Below are positions 9,039-17,784 of a stretch of DNA of 64,000 bases, in pieces; the first letter of the stretch is position 1, and each line of letters begins with the position of its first letter. A program made the translations under genes and the position numbers. The DNA comes from an uncultured Desulfovibrio sp. GTDB taxonomy: Bacteria; Desulfobacterota; Desulfovibrionia; Desulfovibrionales; Desulfovibrionaceae. The notes below the pieces were generated by a model. The model saw only the letters and a list, made by a program, of their open reading frames with translations, was not told the DNA's origin and did no database searches. Location of the stretch: positions 37,154 through 101,153 of the forward strand of contig CALBAX010000026.1 in NCBI GenBank assembly GCA_937926875.1. The letters run 5' to 3'.

Positions 9039-9067
9039 AGGCCGGGGCTTCCCCCGGCCTTTTTTTG
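9039..9067 (+). terminator. Terminator after metK
   Basis: A 9-bp stem AGGCCGGGG/CCCCGGCCT with a 4-nt loop and a run of seven T. Confidence 0.88.
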
Positions 9068-9342
9068 TACCCGCCGGGCGGCCCGGCCTCCCGTGGGGCC
9101 CCTTCCTGCGGGCATCCGCCCCGATGGCCGGGGGGGAGCGCAGGGCCCGTCCTTGGCTCACGGAGCCCCGCCTGCGGACACCGGCGCTGGGGGGCCTTTT
9201 GCCAGTCGCCGCAGGGCCGGGCCATGAGGGGCCACGCCGGCCCGACTGCCGCAGACCTGAAGGCAGGCCACGCCGCACGGCGGACCGCATCCCGCCCCGG
9301 GCATACCGGCATTCCCCCGAGCGCTCGTGTCCGGCCTGCAAC

Positions 9343-9371
9343 TTGCAAGCCCTGTGCGGATCAAGTATATT
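9343..9371 (+). promoter_or_regulatory. Sigma-70 promoter of the NhaC-type antiporter gene
   Basis: TTGCAA (9343-9348), a 17-nt spacer and TATATT (9366-9371). The leader to the ATG at 9498 is about 120 nt. The rest of the 480-bp metK-antiporter gap (9068-9342) holds nothing I can identify. Confidence 0.65.
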
Positions 9372-9497
9372 GATCGATTACGGATGCCGTGACATCCGCC
9401 GCCGCGCCCGGCGCGCGGCACAGCCACCGACCCGCAAGGCCGGCGGGGCCCGCGGGCCTGCCGCCATCCCATCCACCTTTCCGTGTGCCGAGGCATC

Positions 9498-10898
9498 ATG
9501 AACCCGCAAACCTACACGGCCCCGCAGGAACAGAAGGAAGCGCCGGCTTCCTTCGCCGCCATCCTGCCCCTGCTGCTCTTTTTGCTCATCTTCATCGGTA
9601 CGGGCGTCAGCCTGAGCCTGGCCGGTGTGGACATGGCCTTCTACCAGCTCTCCGCCACTGTGGCCATCCTGCCCGCCATCGCCCTGGCCCTGATGCAGGG
9701 CCGGGCCCGCCTGTCCAAGAAGATCACCATATTCCTCACCGGCGTGGGCGAGATCAACATCATCACCATGTGCATGATCTACCTGCTGGCGGGCGGTTTC
9801 GCCGCCACGGCCACGGCCATCGGCAGCGTCGACGCCACGGTGAATTTCGGCCTTTCGCTGGTGCCCCCGGCCTTCATCCTGCCCGGCCTGTTCCTCATCG
9901 GCGCCTTCGTGTCCACAGCCATGGGCACCAGCATGGGCACCGTGGCCGCCATCACGCCCATCGCCCTGGGCGTGGCCGCACAGACCAGCATCGAAGTGCC
10001 CGTGCTCATGGGCGTGGTGCTGGGCGGAGCCATGTTCGGCGACAACCTGTCCATGATCTCGGACACCACCATCGCCGCCACCCGCACCCAGGGCTGCGAG
10101 ATGGGCGACAAGTTCCGCATGAACTTCCTCATCGTCCTGCCCGCCGCCCTGCTCACCGTGGCCCTGCTCTGGTTCTCGGCCTCGGGCGGTACCGAAGTGG
10201 CCCTGCACGACTTCGAGCTGATCCGCGTCCTGCCTTACATGGCCGTGCTGGTGCTGGCCCTGACCGGGCTCAACGCCTTCATCGTCCTGGCTACGGGCAT
10301 TTTGCTCAGCGGGCTGGTGGGCCTGTTCTGCGGCATCCCCGGCGCTGACGGCCAGATGGTGCCCTACAGCCTGCTCCGCTGGGGACAGGACATCTACAAG
10401 GGCTTCACCGGCATGAACGAGATCATGGTCCTGTCCATGCTCATCGGCGGCCTGGGCGAGCTCATCCGCTACCACGGCGGCATCGCCTGGCTGCTGGCCC
10501 GTGTGGACGGGCTGGCCCGGCGTCTGGCCGGGAAAAACGGCCGCGAGGGCTCCTCGCGGGTGGGGGAATCCTGCATCGCCCTGCTGGCCAGCCTGGCCGA
10601 CATCTGCACGGCCAACAACACCGTGGCCATCATCCTCACCGGCGGCCTTGCCCGCGAGATCGCCCTCAAGAACGGCATCGACCCGCGCCGCAGCGCCAGC
10701 CTTCTGGACATCTTTTCCTGCGTCTTCCAGGGCCTGATCCCCTGGGCCGCCCAGCTGCTGCTGGCCGGTTCCCTGGCCAGGATCTCGCCGCTGGAGATCA
10801 CCATCAACAACTGGTACTGCATGCTGCTGGCCGTGGCCGGCATCCTGGCCATCATCCTGGGCCTGCCCCGCGTCAAGGCCCGCAGCACGGAGGTCTGA
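9498..10898 (+). CDS. NhaC-family Na+/H+ antiporter
   Basis: A 466-residue inner-membrane protein with about a dozen hydrophobic segments, of the NhaC family of ion transporters, which usually exchange Na+ for H+ or move organic acids or amines in exchange. The repeated-fold signature is visible as STAMGTSMGTVAAITPIA in the first half and the related ASLADICTANNTVAIILTG in the second. GGAMFGDNLSMISDTT is a typical NhaC motif with acidic residues inside the membrane. The ATG at 9498 has GAGG 6 nt upstream; the GTG at 9483 is in frame but less likely. aroC starts 1 nt after the stop codon, so the two are co-transcribed. Substrate not determined from sequence. Confidence 0.88.
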   Translation: MNPQTYTAPQEQKEAPASFAAILPLLLFLLIFIGTGVSLSLAGVDMAFYQLSATVAILPAIALALMQGRARLSKKITIFLTGVGEINIITMCMIYLLAGGFAATATAIGSVDATVNFGLSLVPPAFILPGLFLIGAFVSTAMGTSMGTVAAITPIALGVAAQTSIEVPVLMGVVLGGAMFGDNLSMISDTTIAATRTQGCEMGDKFRMNFLIVLPAALLTVALLWFSASGGTEVALHDFELIRVLPYMAVLVLALTGLNAFIVLATGILLSGLVGLFCGIPGADGQMVPYSLLRWGQDIYKGFTGMNEIMVLSMLIGGLGELIRYHGGIAWLLARVDGLARRLAGKNGREGSSRVGESCIALLASLADICTANNTVAIILTGGLAREIALKNGIDPRRSASLLDIFSCVFQGLIPWAAQLLLAGSLARISPLEITINNWYCMLLAVAGILAIILGLPRVKARSTEV

Positions 10899-10899
10899 T

Positions 10900-11997
10900 A
10901 TGGCAGGCAATTCCTTCGGGCGCATCCTGCGCCTCACCTCTTACGGCGAATCCCACGGGCCCGGCCTGGGCGGCGTGCTGGACGGCTGCCCCGCGGGCCT
11001 GCCCCTGAGCGAGGAGGATCTGCAACGCGAGCTGGACCTGCGCAAGCCCGGACAGGGCGCCACGGCCACCAAACGCAAGGAATCCGATACCGTCCGCATC
11101 CTTTCCGGCGTGTTCCAGGGCCTGACCACCGGCACGCCCATCGCTTTCCACATCGCCAACGAGGACCAGCGCTCCCGCGATTACGGCAACCTGGCCCAGG
11201 TCTTCCGTCCCGGGCACGCGGACTGGGGCTTTTTCAAGAAGTTCCACGGCATCCGCGACTATCGCGGCGGCGGCCGCTCCTCCGGGCGCGAGACCGTGGC
11301 CCGTGTAGCGGCCGGGGCCATCGCCAAAAAGCTGCTGGCCACGCGCGGCATCCGGATCGCGGCCGGGGCCGTGGAGCTGGGCGGCATCGCCGTGCCCCCT
11401 GAAGCGTGCGATCTGGACGCGGCCCTGAGCCGTCCCTTCTTCGCCGCCGCCGGCAGCGTGGTCCCGCTTTGGGAAGAGCGCGTCGCCGCGGCCCGTGCCG
11501 CCGGGGATACCCTGGGCGGCGTGGTGCAGGTGGTGGCCCGCAACGTGCCCGCCGGTCTGGGCGAGCCCTGCTTCGACAAGCTGGACGCCCGGCTGGCCTA
11601 CGCCCTCATGGGCGTGGGCGCGGTCAAGGCCGTGGAGGTGGGCGAAGGCTTTGCCGCCGCGCGCCTCACCGGCTCGCAGAACAACGATCCCATGCTGCCC
11701 GGCGGCCGCTTTGCCAGCAATCATGCGGGCGGCATCCTGGGCGGCATCTCCAGCGGCCAGGACATCGTGCTGCGCGTGGGCGTCAAACCCATCGCCTCCA
11801 TCGCGCAGGAACAGCAGACCATCGACGTCCACGACCAGCCCGCCAGCGTGCTCATCGGCGGCCGTCACGATCTGGCAGCCATCCCGCGCATCGTGCCCGT
11901 GCTCACGGCCATGACCGCCCTGGTGCTGGCCGACGCCCTGCTGTTGCAGGAGCGCATGGCCGTCCTGCCCGTGCCCGACGGCGTGGACTGGTTTTAA
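10900..11997 (+). CDS. aroC: Chorismate synthase
   Basis: Converts 5-enolpyruvylshikimate-3-phosphate to chorismate, using reduced FMN as cofactor; the last step of the shikimate pathway. 365 residues, the usual length. Signature regions: GESHGPGLGGVLDGCPAG at the N-terminus, FRPGHADW with RGGGRSSGRETVARVAAGA (FMN/substrate-binding Arg, Ser and Gly cluster) near 110-140, and SNHAGGILGGISSGQ near 270. GGAGG lies 6 nt before the ATG and overlaps the end of the antiporter gene, suggesting coupled translation. recD2 follows after about 100 nt in the same direction. Confidence 0.96.
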   Translation: MAGNSFGRILRLTSYGESHGPGLGGVLDGCPAGLPLSEEDLQRELDLRKPGQGATATKRKESDTVRILSGVFQGLTTGTPIAFHIANEDQRSRDYGNLAQVFRPGHADWGFFKKFHGIRDYRGGGRSSGRETVARVAAGAIAKKLLATRGIRIAAGAVELGGIAVPPEACDLDAALSRPFFAAAGSVVPLWEERVAAARAAGDTLGGVVQVVARNVPAGLGEPCFDKLDARLAYALMGVGAVKAVEVGEGFAAARLTGSQNNDPMLPGGRFASNHAGGILGGISSGQDIVLRVGVKPIASIAQEQQTIDVHDQPASVLIGGRHDLAAIPRIVPVLTAMTALVLADALLLQERMAVLPVPDGVDWF

Positions 11998-12013
11998 GTT
12001 TCAAGGAAGTCTG

Positions 12014-12100
12014 GTACGGGGGAAAGGGCCCTTTTTCCTGCGGTGAAAAGGTCTCCCTTCCCCCGCGAACTCCCCATCCCCCAAAAACCGCGCTCCTGGT
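12014..12100. repeat. Short G-rich hairpin element (short form of the dispersed repeat family)
   Basis: Arms CGGGGGAAAGGG and CTCCCTTCCCCCG enclose about 25 nt, followed by TCCCCATCCCCC and a GCGCT edge. The same arrangement of a GGGGAAGGG arm, ATGGGG block and AGCGCG edge recurs near 15935, 27608, 38646, 55245, 55576, 61115 and 63830. It lies between aroC and recD2 and covers the possible upstream GTG start of recD2. Confidence 0.5.
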
Positions 12101-12105
12101 CTGCC

Positions 12106-14403
12106 ATGCCTGACGATCTTCCCCTGCTGCGCGATCCCGATGCCGTGGAACTGACCGGCACGCTGGAACGTGTGGTCTTCCACAACGAAGAGAACGGCTA
12201 CACCGTGCTGCGCCTGCTGCCCGACAGGGCCCTGCCCGTGGAGGCCAGGGTCAAGGGCGCGCCCAGCCGCACGGTGAGCCGCGATCCCGTGACCTGCGTG
12301 GGCCACATGGTCAACCCGCAGGCGGGCGTCCAGTTGCGGGTCAGCGGCCGCTGGGTCAACAACGCGCGCTTCGGCCGCCAGCTTGCCTTCGACATGGCCG
12401 AGGAGATGCTGCCCGCCACCAGCGAAGGCATCCGCCTGTACCTGGCCTCGGGCCTCATCAAGGGCGTGGGCGAGGAGATGGCCGGGCGCATCGTGGCGGC
12501 CTTCGGCACGGACACCATCCGCGTGCTGGACGAAGAGCCCGAACGCCTGCTCAAGATCAAGGGCGTGGGCAAGAAGAGTTTCGAGAAGATCAAGGACAGC
12601 TGGGCCGAGCACCGGGGCATCCGCGACCTGCTGCTCTTTTTGCAGCCCCACGGCATCACGCCCGCCTATGCCGTGCGCATCTACCGCGCCTACGGCGGCG
12701 AGGCCCTCAACGTGGTGCGCGAGAACCCCTACCGCCTGGCCATGGACATCCGGGGCATCGGCTTCGTGACGGCCGACGCCGCGGCCCGCAAGCTGGGCTT
12801 TGCCGAGGACCATCCCCTGCGCATCCAGGCCGGGCTGCTCTATGTGCTGCAAAAGGCCACGGACGACGGCAACGTCTTCCTGCCCGAGGAAGAGCTGCTG
12901 GACCAGGCCTGCCAGCAGCTGGCCGTGGACCGCGACCTGGCCCGGCAGGCCGTGCTGGCCCTGGAGCAGGAAGAGCGCGTGGTGCGCGAGAGCCTGGACG
13001 AGCTGCCCGGGCGCCTGCCCGCTGTCTTCCGCGAGGACGGCGAGGAGGCGGAAGCGCCGGAAGTGGCCGTCTACCTGCGCCGCTACCACCATTACGAATC
13101 CAGGACGGCCTTCTATCTGCACCGCCTGCTGCATTCGCCCAAGGCCGTGCGCTTTGCCGGGCCCGACGCCCTGGTGGAGAAGGTCACGGAGTCCCTGTCC
13201 ATCAGCCTGGCCCCGGAACAGCTGGAAGCCGTGCGCACCGCGGCGCGCAGCAAGGTCATGGTGCTCACCGGCGGCCCCGGCACGGGCAAGACCACCATCA
13301 TCAACGCCATCATCCGCCTGTTCGGCGAGGTCAAGGCCAAGATCCTGCTGGCCGCGCCCACGGGCCGGGCCGCCAAGCGCATGAGCGAGACCTCGGGCCG
13401 CGAGGCCCGTACCATCCACCGCCTGCTGGAATACAGCCCGCAGGAGGACGGCTTTGCCCGCAACGAGGACAACCCCCTGGCCTGCGGCCTGCTGGTGGTG
13501 GACGAGGCTTCCATGATGGACACCCTGCTCTTCTACCACCTGCTCAAGGCCGTGCCCATGGGGGCCACCGTGGTGCTGGTGGGCGACGTGCACCAGCTGC
13601 CCTCCGTGGGCCCGGGCAACGTGCTGGCCGACATCATCGCCTCCGGGGCGGTGCCCGTGGTGGAGCTGACCGAGATCTTCCGCCAGTCGGCGGAGAGCGA
13701 GATCATCTGCAACGCCCACCTCATCAACAAAGGGCAGGTGCCTTCGCTGGAATCCAGCAAGGACAGGCTCTCGGATTTCTACTTCATCCACCAGAACGAC
13801 CCGGAACGCGCCGCCGACATGGTGGTGGATCTGGTGCGCAACCACATCCCGCGCCGCTTCGGCCTGGACCCGGTCAACGACATCCAGGTGCTCACGCCCA
13901 TGCACAAGGGCGCCGTGGGCGCGGCACAGCTCAACCTGCGCCTGCAGGCCAGCCTCAACCCCAACGGGCTGGAAGTGCGGCGCGGCGAACGCAGCTTCCG
14001 CCTGCACGACAAAGTCATGCAGATCCGCAACAACTACGACAAGGACGTCTTCAACGGCGACGTGGGCCGCATCGTCTTCCTGGACGGCAAGGAGCGTACC
14101 CTGAGCGTACGCTACGACGACCGCGTGGTGCCCTACGACTTCGAGGAGCTGGACGAACTGACGCCCGCCTACGCCATCTCCATCCACAAGTCGCAGGGCT
14201 CGGAATACCCTGCCGTGGTCATCCCGCTGATGATGCAGCATTATGTGCTGCTGCAGCGCAACCTGGTCTACACCGGCGTCACGCGCGGCAAAAAGCTGGT
14301 GGTGCTGGTGGGCGAGAGCCGCGCCCTGCACATGGCCGTCAAGAACAACAAGACCCGTACCCGGCACACCCGCCTTGCCCTGCGTCTGCAACCGTTGACA
14401 TAG
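12106..14403 (+). CDS. recD2: RecD2-type ATP-dependent DNA helicase
   Basis: A 5'-3' superfamily 1B DNA helicase of the RecD2 class, found without RecBC in many bacteria and linked to repair and recombination. About 765 residues. After an N-terminal OB-like segment come tandem helix-hairpin-helix elements (GLIKGVGEEMAGRI, KIKGVGKKSFEKI). Then come the Walker A loop GGPGTGKT near residue 389, the Walker B VVDEASM near 464, GDVHQLPSVGPG (motif III), and the C-terminal helicase motifs AISIHKSQGSEYP and NLVYTGVTRGKK. The frame is open back to a GTG at 12043, but those 21 codons translate the G-rich repeat element and look non-coding, so the ATG at 12106 is preferred. It lacks a strong ribosome-binding site. 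Confidence 0.92.
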   Translation: MPDDLPLLRDPDAVELTGTLERVVFHNEENGYTVLRLLPDRALPVEARVKGAPSRTVSRDPVTCVGHMVNPQAGVQLRVSGRWVNNARFGRQLAFDMAEEMLPATSEGIRLYLASGLIKGVGEEMAGRIVAAFGTDTIRVLDEEPERLLKIKGVGKKSFEKIKDSWAEHRGIRDLLLFLQPHGITPAYAVRIYRAYGGEALNVVRENPYRLAMDIRGIGFVTADAAARKLGFAEDHPLRIQAGLLYVLQKATDDGNVFLPEEELLDQACQQLAVDRDLARQAVLALEQEERVVRESLDELPGRLPAVFREDGEEAEAPEVAVYLRRYHHYESRTAFYLHRLLHSPKAVRFAGPDALVEKVTESLSISLAPEQLEAVRTAARSKVMVLTGGPGTGKTTIINAIIRLFGEVKAKILLAAPTGRAAKRMSETSGREARTIHRLLEYSPQEDGFARNEDNPLACGLLVVDEASMMDTLLFYHLLKAVPMGATVVLVGDVHQLPSVGPGNVLADIIASGAVPVVELTEIFRQSAESEIICNAHLINKGQVPSLESSKDRLSDFYFIHQNDPERAADMVVDLVRNHIPRRFGLDPVNDIQVLTPMHKGAVGAAQLNLRLQASLNPNGLEVRRGERSFRLHDKVMQIRNNYDKDVFNGDVGRIVFLDGKERTLSVRYDDRVVPYDFEELDELTPAYAISIHKSQGSEYPAVVIPLMMQHYVLLQRNLVYTGVTRGKKLVVLVGESRALHMAVKNNKTRTRHTRLALRLQPLT

Positions 14404-14430
14404 CCTGCCATCCGGTTTAGGAGGCAATAA

Positions 14431-14455
14431 TCCTTACCTGCAAGGTAAGGAATTT
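14431..14455 (+). terminator. Possible terminator after recD2
   Basis: A perfect 9-bp stem TCCTTACCT/AGGTAAGGA with a 3-nt loop, but only a short ATTT tail, so it may be weak. Confidence 0.4.
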
Positions 14456-14498
14456 CGCCACTCCTGCGCCGGATGACCGGCCGGATCAAAGGTACTGC

Positions 14499-15548
14499 AT
14501 GACGCCAAAAAACTATGACCTGACGTTCCACTATTTCAGGGCCTTCGCCATCGTCTCCGTCATGCTCACCCACATGTGGGTGGGCCCCGTCCTCGCGGGC
14601 AGCGAGGACGCCGCCAGGCTCCAGGACAGCCTGCGATTATGCCTTTTCCACTCCGCCACCATCTACTTCGTTTTCATCTCCGGCTATCTGTTCGACTTCG
14701 TGAACCGCAGGAAAGGCCAGTTCTCCCCCTTGCGCTTCTACAAGTCCAAGATCGTCAACGTCTTCTGCCCCTATCTCATCCTTTCGCTGCTCCTGCTGGC
14801 CGCGGGCTGGATCTCCCACCACTGGTTCGGCTACGACATCCCCTTCATCAACGACGGCACGCCCGTGGCCTCCCTGTGGGACGTGCTGCGCTGTCTGGCT
14901 TACGGGTCGGCCAGCCTGGTGCCTTACTGGTACATCCCCTTCATCATGACCGTGTTCAGTGTCGGCCCGCTCATCTTCCACCTGCCCACCGGGCTGCTGC
15001 AAAAGATCCTGCTCCCGGCCTCCGTCCTGCCCCTGATGGTGCCGCGCCTGCTGGTCTCGCCCTTGCGCAACCTCTGCTTCTTCGTGCCCATCTTCCTCAT
15101 GGGCGTGTACTGTGCCCGCAACCGTGACGCCTGCATGGCCTTCATCCGCCGCCATCTCAGCGCCATCCGCGTGACGGCCGTGCTGACCTCCCTGCTCATC
15201 GTGGCCGACCATTACTTCGGCAGCTTCATGCCCAATATCGAAAGCGCCTACTATGTGCAGAAACTCTGTATCGGCTCCTGGGTGCTGGAACTGCTGGAAG
15301 GCATGGACAGGGAAGTGCTGGCCCTGGACTTCCTGGCCCGCTACAGCTTCCCGCTCTTCTTCCTGCATGCCATCTTCCAGGGCATCTTCCAGGCGCCCCT
15401 GTTCCAGGTGCTCGGCGCCGCGCTGCCCGGGCAGGTCTTCACCATCGCCAACCTCACCGTGACCGTGGAGATCGGCCTCTGCATCCTCTGCATCCTGGCC
15501 ATCAAGAAGGTCATGGGCAAACGCTCGCGCTACCTCATCGGCGGCTAG
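14499..15548 (+). CDS. Acyltransferase 3 family membrane protein
   Basis: A 349-residue integral membrane protein of the acyltransferase-3 (OafA/WecH-like) family, which O-acetylates or succinylates cell-surface glycans or small molecules. The N-terminal FHYFRAFAIVSVMLTHMW matches the family's first transmembrane helix with its conserved Arg and His. About ten hydrophobic segments follow. FYKSKIVNVFCPY after helix 2 and YSFPLFFLHAIF near the C-terminus are also typical. No SGNH domain is fused. The ATG follows an 'aaaggtactgc' leader with a weak AAAGG. The gene stands alone between recD2 and a terminator at 15602. Acceptor not predictable from sequence. Confidence 0.82.
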   Translation: MTPKNYDLTFHYFRAFAIVSVMLTHMWVGPVLAGSEDAARLQDSLRLCLFHSATIYFVFISGYLFDFVNRRKGQFSPLRFYKSKIVNVFCPYLILSLLLLAAGWISHHWFGYDIPFINDGTPVASLWDVLRCLAYGSASLVPYWYIPFIMTVFSVGPLIFHLPTGLLQKILLPASVLPLMVPRLLVSPLRNLCFFVPIFLMGVYCARNRDACMAFIRRHLSAIRVTAVLTSLLIVADHYFGSFMPNIESAYYVQKLCIGSWVLELLEGMDREVLALDFLARYSFPLFFLHAIFQGIFQAPLFQVLGAALPGQVFTIANLTVTVEIGLCILCILAIKKVMGKRSRYLIGG

Positions 15549-15601
15549 GACAAAAGAGCGTCCGCCGCGACCACGGTGCTGCGGGATAGCCCGGCAATGA
15601 C

Positions 15602-15642
15602 GGGACCGGAGCCCCCGGAAGGGCGGGCCCGGTCCCTGTTTT
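15602..15642 (+). terminator. Terminator after the acyltransferase gene
   Basis: Stem GGGACCGG/CCGGTCCC with a GC-rich interior, followed by TGTTTT. Confidence 0.7.
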
Positions 15643-15668
15643 CATCCATCGCCGCACCGGCGGGGATC

Positions 15669-15694
15669 AAAAAAAGGGGGGACGCTGTCCCCCC
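15669..15694 (-). terminator. Terminator, minus strand
   Basis: Stem GTCCCCCC/GGGGGGAC with a 3-nt loop, followed on the minus strand by seven T. It is oriented to end transcription from the methyltransferase gene about 300 nt upstream. Confidence 0.7.
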
Positions 15695-15994
15695 TGATGC
15701 TTCGTGTCACGGCCATTTGTCCACCGGAGCGCGGCCAGCGTCCCCCAGCGGCAGCCTTGCAGAGCGCATCCCTTCCCGTTTCTTCCACGATGCCGGGGAA
15801 GGATGCGCCGTAAAGCCGCTCCCCGCCGCGAGCCGGGCCCCGGAGACGGCCCGTGCCCGTTTACCCGCGGACTCGCAGACAGCCGCACGTGAAGGCATGC
15901 CTGCCGCATGCGCCTGCGCCCATCTGGAAAAGCGCGCTGGGGAAAGGATGGGGTCCCTTCCCCCAGCATAAACTGCGGATAAGATCGACATACG
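15695..15994. other. Intergenic stretch without a convincing gene
   Basis: Open frames here (for example 15707-15991 minus) are Arg/Ala/Pro-rich with no ribosome-binding site. The only structure seen is a short G-rich hairpin at 15935-15968 (arms GCTGGGG and CCCCAGC), a short form of the dispersed repeat family. Confidence 0.5.
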
Positions 15995-16639
15995 CTAGCA
16001 GGCCTGGGCCCAGCCCGCCGGGAACACGTCCAGCGGCATGGGGCGGCACAGGTCGCAGGCGGGCTGCAACCAGTGCAGGGCCACACGGCCCTTGCCCCGC
16101 AAACGCAGGGGCGGCAGGCACAGCAGCCCGGCCCTGTCCGCCAGGGCGTTGAGCCCGTCCAGCGTCTGCCCGGCCGGTACGGGGCCGCTGCTCCCCCGGC
16201 CATCCGCGCACACCAGCACGCACTGGCCGCCGGGCCGCAGCAGGCGCCGGATCTCGCGCAGGCAGGCGGGCAGATCCCCTGCCCAGAACGCGGGCTCGAA
16301 CGCGGTGATGACGTGGAACATGGCCGCGGGGAACGGCAGGGCGGGGAACGCGCCCCGGCAAATATGGACCCTGCCCCGGGCCACGTCATGGCGGTTGCGC
16401 ACTGTGGCCGCCGATACGGCCGCAGCGCTGGCGGCCACGCCGTAGACGGCCCCCGAATACAGGGCCAGCTGGGCCAGGGCATGACCGCCACCGCCCAGGT
16501 CCAGGACCACGTCGCACGTCCGCAGCCGCAGGGAACGTACGACTTCCCGCTGCACGGCAGCGTGCCCCCCCTGTTTCAGGTACAGGGAAAGATGCCCCCA
16601 GACGTCACCGGGATGGATGATATGCTGCCAGAGATCCAT
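15995..16639 (-). CDS. Class I SAM-dependent methyltransferase
   Basis: A 214-residue cytosolic protein with the Rossmann methyltransferase fold. Motif I is VLDLGGGGHALA (around residues 48-60), followed by a motif II/III region (RVHICRGAFPALPFP) and a motif IV-like stretch HVITAFEPAFW. REIRRLLRPGGQCVLV is the usual post-motif helix and strand of the UbiE/Methyltransf_11 group. The ATG at 16639 has AAGGAG 7 nt upstream; the in-frame ATG at 16687 would add 16 unlikely residues. It is divergent from the MoxR operon, and a shared palindrome covers the promoter area (16706-16726), so the two may be co-regulated. Substrate unknown; arsenite-type Cys motifs are absent. Confidence 0.75.
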   Translation of the reverse strand: MDLWQHIIHPGDVWGHLSLYLKQGGHAAVQREVVRSLRLRTCDVVLDLGGGGHALAQLALYSGAVYGVAASAAAVSAATVRNRHDVARGRVHICRGAFPALPFPAAMFHVITAFEPAFWAGDLPACLREIRRLLRPGGQCVLVCADGRGSSGPVPAGQTLDGLNALADRAGLLCLPPLRLRGKGRVALHWLQPACDLCRPMPLDVFPAGWAQAC

Positions 16640-16676
16640 GCTTTTCTCCTTGCATGCGGCCGCCCCCAGAAAAGAC

Positions 16677-16705
16677 TTGCCTTGCATGCCCTCTCCGTAT
16701 ATCTT
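16677..16705 (+). promoter_or_regulatory. Promoter of the MoxR operon
   Basis: TTGCCT (16677-16682), a 17-nt spacer and TATCTT (16700-16705). The predicted start near 16712 lies inside the palindrome at 16706-16726. Confidence 0.5.
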
Positions 16706-16724
16706 AATTGAAAGTGAAATTCAA
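16696..16724 (-). promoter_or_regulatory. Promoter of the methyltransferase gene
   Basis: On the minus strand: TTGAAT (16724-16719), a 17-nt spacer and TATACG (16701-16696). Its -35 box is part of the palindrome at 16706-16726. Confidence 0.5.
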
Positions 16725-16726
16725 TT
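16706..16726. promoter_or_regulatory. Palindromic operator candidate (Fur-box-like)
   Basis: AATTGAA, 7 nt, TTCAATT: a perfect 7-bp inverted repeat in the divergent methyltransferase-MoxR region. The inner 15 nt resemble Fur-type sites of the TGAAAATGATTTTCA pattern at 12 of 15 positions (pattern recalled from memory). It overlaps the plus-strand start site and the minus-strand -35, so a bound repressor would block both promoters. Confidence 0.5.
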
Positions 16727-16745
16727 TATTTAAAAGGACCCCTGC

Positions 16746-17738
16746 ATGAGACCCAGCCATGTCTGTGAGGCGCTGCACCATCTGGTGCGTATCCGGCAAC
16801 CCGTGTTCCTCTGGGGGCCGCCCGGTGTGGGCAAGAGCCGGCTGGTGGCCGACGTGGCCCGCCGTCAGGGCCGCAAGCTCCACGATCTGCGCGCCGTGCT
16901 GCTGGACCCTGTGGACCTGCGCGGCCTGCCCCGCATCAGCGACGACGGCATCACCTCCTGGTGCGTGCCGGAATTCCTGCCCCATCCGCAGGACACGGAA
17001 GAAGGCATCCTTTTCCTGGACGAGCTCAACGCCGCGCCCCCGCTGGTACAGGCCGCCTGCTACCAACTCATCCTCGACCGGCGCGTGGGCCAGTACCGCC
17101 TGCCCGACGGCTGGGCCGTGGTGGCCGCGGGCAACCGCGAGAGCGACCGGGCCGTGACCTACCGCATGCCCTCGGCCCTGGCCAACCGCATGGTGCATCT
17201 GGATGTGGAATGCCATATCGACGACTGGCTGGACTGGGCCCGTGCCAACGGCATCCGCGAGGACATCCAGGCCTTTTTGCGCTTCCGGCCGCGCCTGCTG
17301 CATGATTTCGATCCCCGCTCGTCGGACAGGGCCTTCGCCTCGCCGCGCTCCTGGGAGTTCGCCTCCCGCATCCTCGATGCCGCCCCAGACGGCCCGCTGG
17401 AAGAAGAGCTTCTGGCCGGGACCATAGGTCAGGCGGCCGCGGCGGAACTGAGCGGCTTTTTGCGGGAATGGCGCCACCTGCCCAGCGTGGAGAGCGTCCT
17501 CAGCGCTCCCGAGGAAGCCCCCGTGCCCGCTGACCCGGCCTCCCTCTATGCCCTGTGCGAGGCCCTGGCCCTGCGCACAGCGCCCGCCACCATGGGGGCC
17601 CTGGCCGCCTATGCCGGCCGTCTGCCCGCCGAATTCGGCGTGCTGCTCATGCGCGATGCCGTCCGCCAGGATCCCGCCGTGGTGGAGAGCGAGCCCTTTG
17701 CCCGCTGGGCCCGCGACAACGCCGAGGTCCTGATGTGA
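16746..17738 (+). CDS. MoxR-family AAA+ ATPase
   Basis: A 330-residue AAA+ ATPase of the MoxR class, which act as chaperone-like activators working with VWA-domain partners. Walker A is GPPGVGKS (residues 24-31); Walker B is ILFLDELN near 88-95. A sensor 1-like VVAAGNRESD and an Arg-rich sensor 2 region (RMPSALANRMVHLDV) follow. AGGA lies upstream of the ATG. The next gene begins within about 50 nt and encodes the expected VWA-like partner. A third small gene follows, giving the layout MoxR, metallopeptidase/VWA, small protein. The palindrome at 16706-16726 sits just upstream, so metal- or iron-dependent control is possible. Confidence 0.85.
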   Translation: MRPSHVCEALHHLVRIRQPVFLWGPPGVGKSRLVADVARRQGRKLHDLRAVLLDPVDLRGLPRISDDGITSWCVPEFLPHPQDTEEGILFLDELNAAPPLVQAACYQLILDRRVGQYRLPDGWAVVAAGNRESDRAVTYRMPSALANRMVHLDVECHIDDWLDWARANGIREDIQAFLRFRPRLLHDFDPRSSDRAFASPRSWEFASRILDAAPDGPLEEELLAGTIGQAAAAELSGFLREWRHLPSVESVLSAPEEAPVPADPASLYALCEALALRTAPATMGALAAYAGRLPAEFGVLLMRDAVRQDPAVVESEPFARWARDNAEVLM

Positions 17739-17784
17739 ACAGGGACGATCTTCCTGCCCTGCCCCGTGCCCCCTCTCCCGGGGC

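Noticed and set aside
9378..10937. Long minus-strand frame over the antiporter gene
   Set aside because: It overlaps a full-length, well-conserved NhaC-type gene. Its Gly/His/Gln-rich translation has no family resemblance.
15707..15991. A 94-codon minus-strand ORF
   Set aside because: Arg/Ala/Ser-rich, no ribosome-binding site, and it overlaps a G-rich repeat-like hairpin.
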